Shown: positions 4,928 to 5,409 of the stretch, piece by piece
How positions within the stretch are numbered: position 1 is the first letter of the stretch
How the letters are laid out: the number at the start of each line of letters is the position of its first letter
Assembly (NCBI GenBank): GCA_016210935.1
Contig: JACQTH010000506.1
Location: 1 to 5,409, forward strand
DNA: 5,409 bases
Direction of reading: 5' to 3'
Origin: Acidobacteriota bacterium
GTDB taxonomy: Bacteria; Acidobacteriota; Vicinamibacteria; Vicinamibacterales; JACQTH01
Translations under genes and position numbers: made by a program
The notes under the pieces: model-generated
What the model was told of the DNA's origin: nothing
The model's input: the letters and a program-made list of their open reading frames with translations, nothing else
Databases searched by the model: none

Positions 4928-5409
4928 TTACCGCGCCGCTGTGAGTTCCGACAAAAGCTGGCCGACTCTCATAAAGACGCCGTCCGGCGCCCGCGGGTCT
5001 TCGGTAACCGGCTTCAGGATTTCGGCTTTGGTAAAGCCGGCGGTGACCTCGCCGGCCATGGCGCGCGCTGTCCACCAAGAAGCGGATGTATCTTCGGGCA
5101 CGCCCCGGGCCCGTGCGGAGCGCGAGCGCGGTGGCTGAGGCACCGCAGGCTTCGTCGCTCGACTCGGCCCGGGGCGGCGCGCGTCCGCTGCCACACGCAA
5201 GTCGAGCTTGATGGACGAAGGCGGAACCAGGGTCACATCCGGCCGGGCGTTGACCACCTTGACCAGCCGCAACGGATCCAGCAACGGTCGGGCCGCAGGC
5301 TGGTCGCGGCCGGTTTCCCGGAAGCGGAACACGACGATCGGTCCCTGCCGATCGATCGCTTCGAGTCCCAGACGGTCCGCCAACACTCGGATGCGACCGT
5401 AATCGGCCA
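4928..5409 (-). CDS. mfd: Transcription-repair coupling factor Mfd, C-terminal part (5' end outside window)
   Basis: The frame is open to the right window edge and covers about the last 160 residues of a protein I read as the C-terminus (TRCF/D7 region) of Mfd. Mfd is the ATP-driven translocase that removes stalled RNA polymerase from lesions and recruits UvrA. Supporting segments, in order, are ADYGRIRVLADRLGLEAIDR at the edge, a strand region with LRLVKVVNARPDVTLVPP then SSIKLDL, and a C-terminal helix pair with WWTARAMAGEVTAGFTKAEI. The helicase and UvrB-like domains lie outside the window, so the call rests on C-terminal resemblance and context. Between the two conserved parts is a Pro/Arg/Ala-rich, probably disordered linker (about 40 residues, including PAVPQPPRSRSARARG). 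The stop is TAA at 4928. A 100-bp gap with the heptad repeat separates it from the parvulin gene. Confidence 0.75.
   Translation of the reverse strand, partial: ADYGRIRVLADRLGLEAIDRQGPIVVFRFRETGRDQPAARPLLDPLRLVKVVNARPDVTLVPPSSIKLDLRVAADARRPGPSRATKPAVPQPPRSRSARARGVPEDTSASWWTARAMAGEVTAGFTKAEILKPVTEDPRAPDGVFMRVGQLLSELTAAR

Overview
This 5.4 kb, GC-rich and very gene-dense bacterial window looks like a piece of an Acidobacteriota chromosome, possibly Vicinamibacteria-like. That assignment is an inference from the style of the proteins (the sigma-54 regulator tail, the small WRPGG/DPRARF basic protein, the NusG-like protein and the FmdB tail) and from GGCTNCR heptad repeats. No rRNA or other marker gene is present to confirm it.

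Left part, + strand (1-1754): the C-terminal portion of a sigma-54-dependent activator (end of the AAA+ domain plus a Fis-type helix-turn-helix) is followed by a 127-bp gap. Three small genes then follow closely: a four-helix-bundle protein (S23/IVS family), a conserved 105-aa protein with a strongly basic tail, and a Dabb-domain (alpha/beta barrel) protein. The gap holds a good match to a -24/-12 sigma-54 promoter, placed so that the first small gene would be nearly leaderless.

Right part, - strand (5409 down to 1749): a compact housekeeping-type gene row read right to left. It contains the C-terminus of the transcription-repair coupling factor Mfd, a secreted SurA-like parvulin isomerase, a specialised NusG paralogue (UpxY/RfaH-like), a DusB-type tRNA-dihydrouridine synthase and an FmdB-type zinc-ribbon protein. 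The middle genes overlap by 14 and 1 bp, so they are very likely one transcription unit. The row combines two factors that act on elongating RNA polymerase with periplasmic folding and tRNA modification. The two strands converge with a 6-bp stop-to-stop overlap at 1749-1754.

The most distinctive non-genic signal is a pair of related palindromic elements made of tandem 7-bp units (GGCTNCR), at 2132-2213 and 4841-4913. One fills much of the mfd-surA gap just upstream of the parvulin start codon. The other overlaps the 3' end of dusB and appears to encode the last ~26 residues of that enzyme. No RNA gene, CRISPR array, insertion sequence or obvious novel defence-type system is visible.
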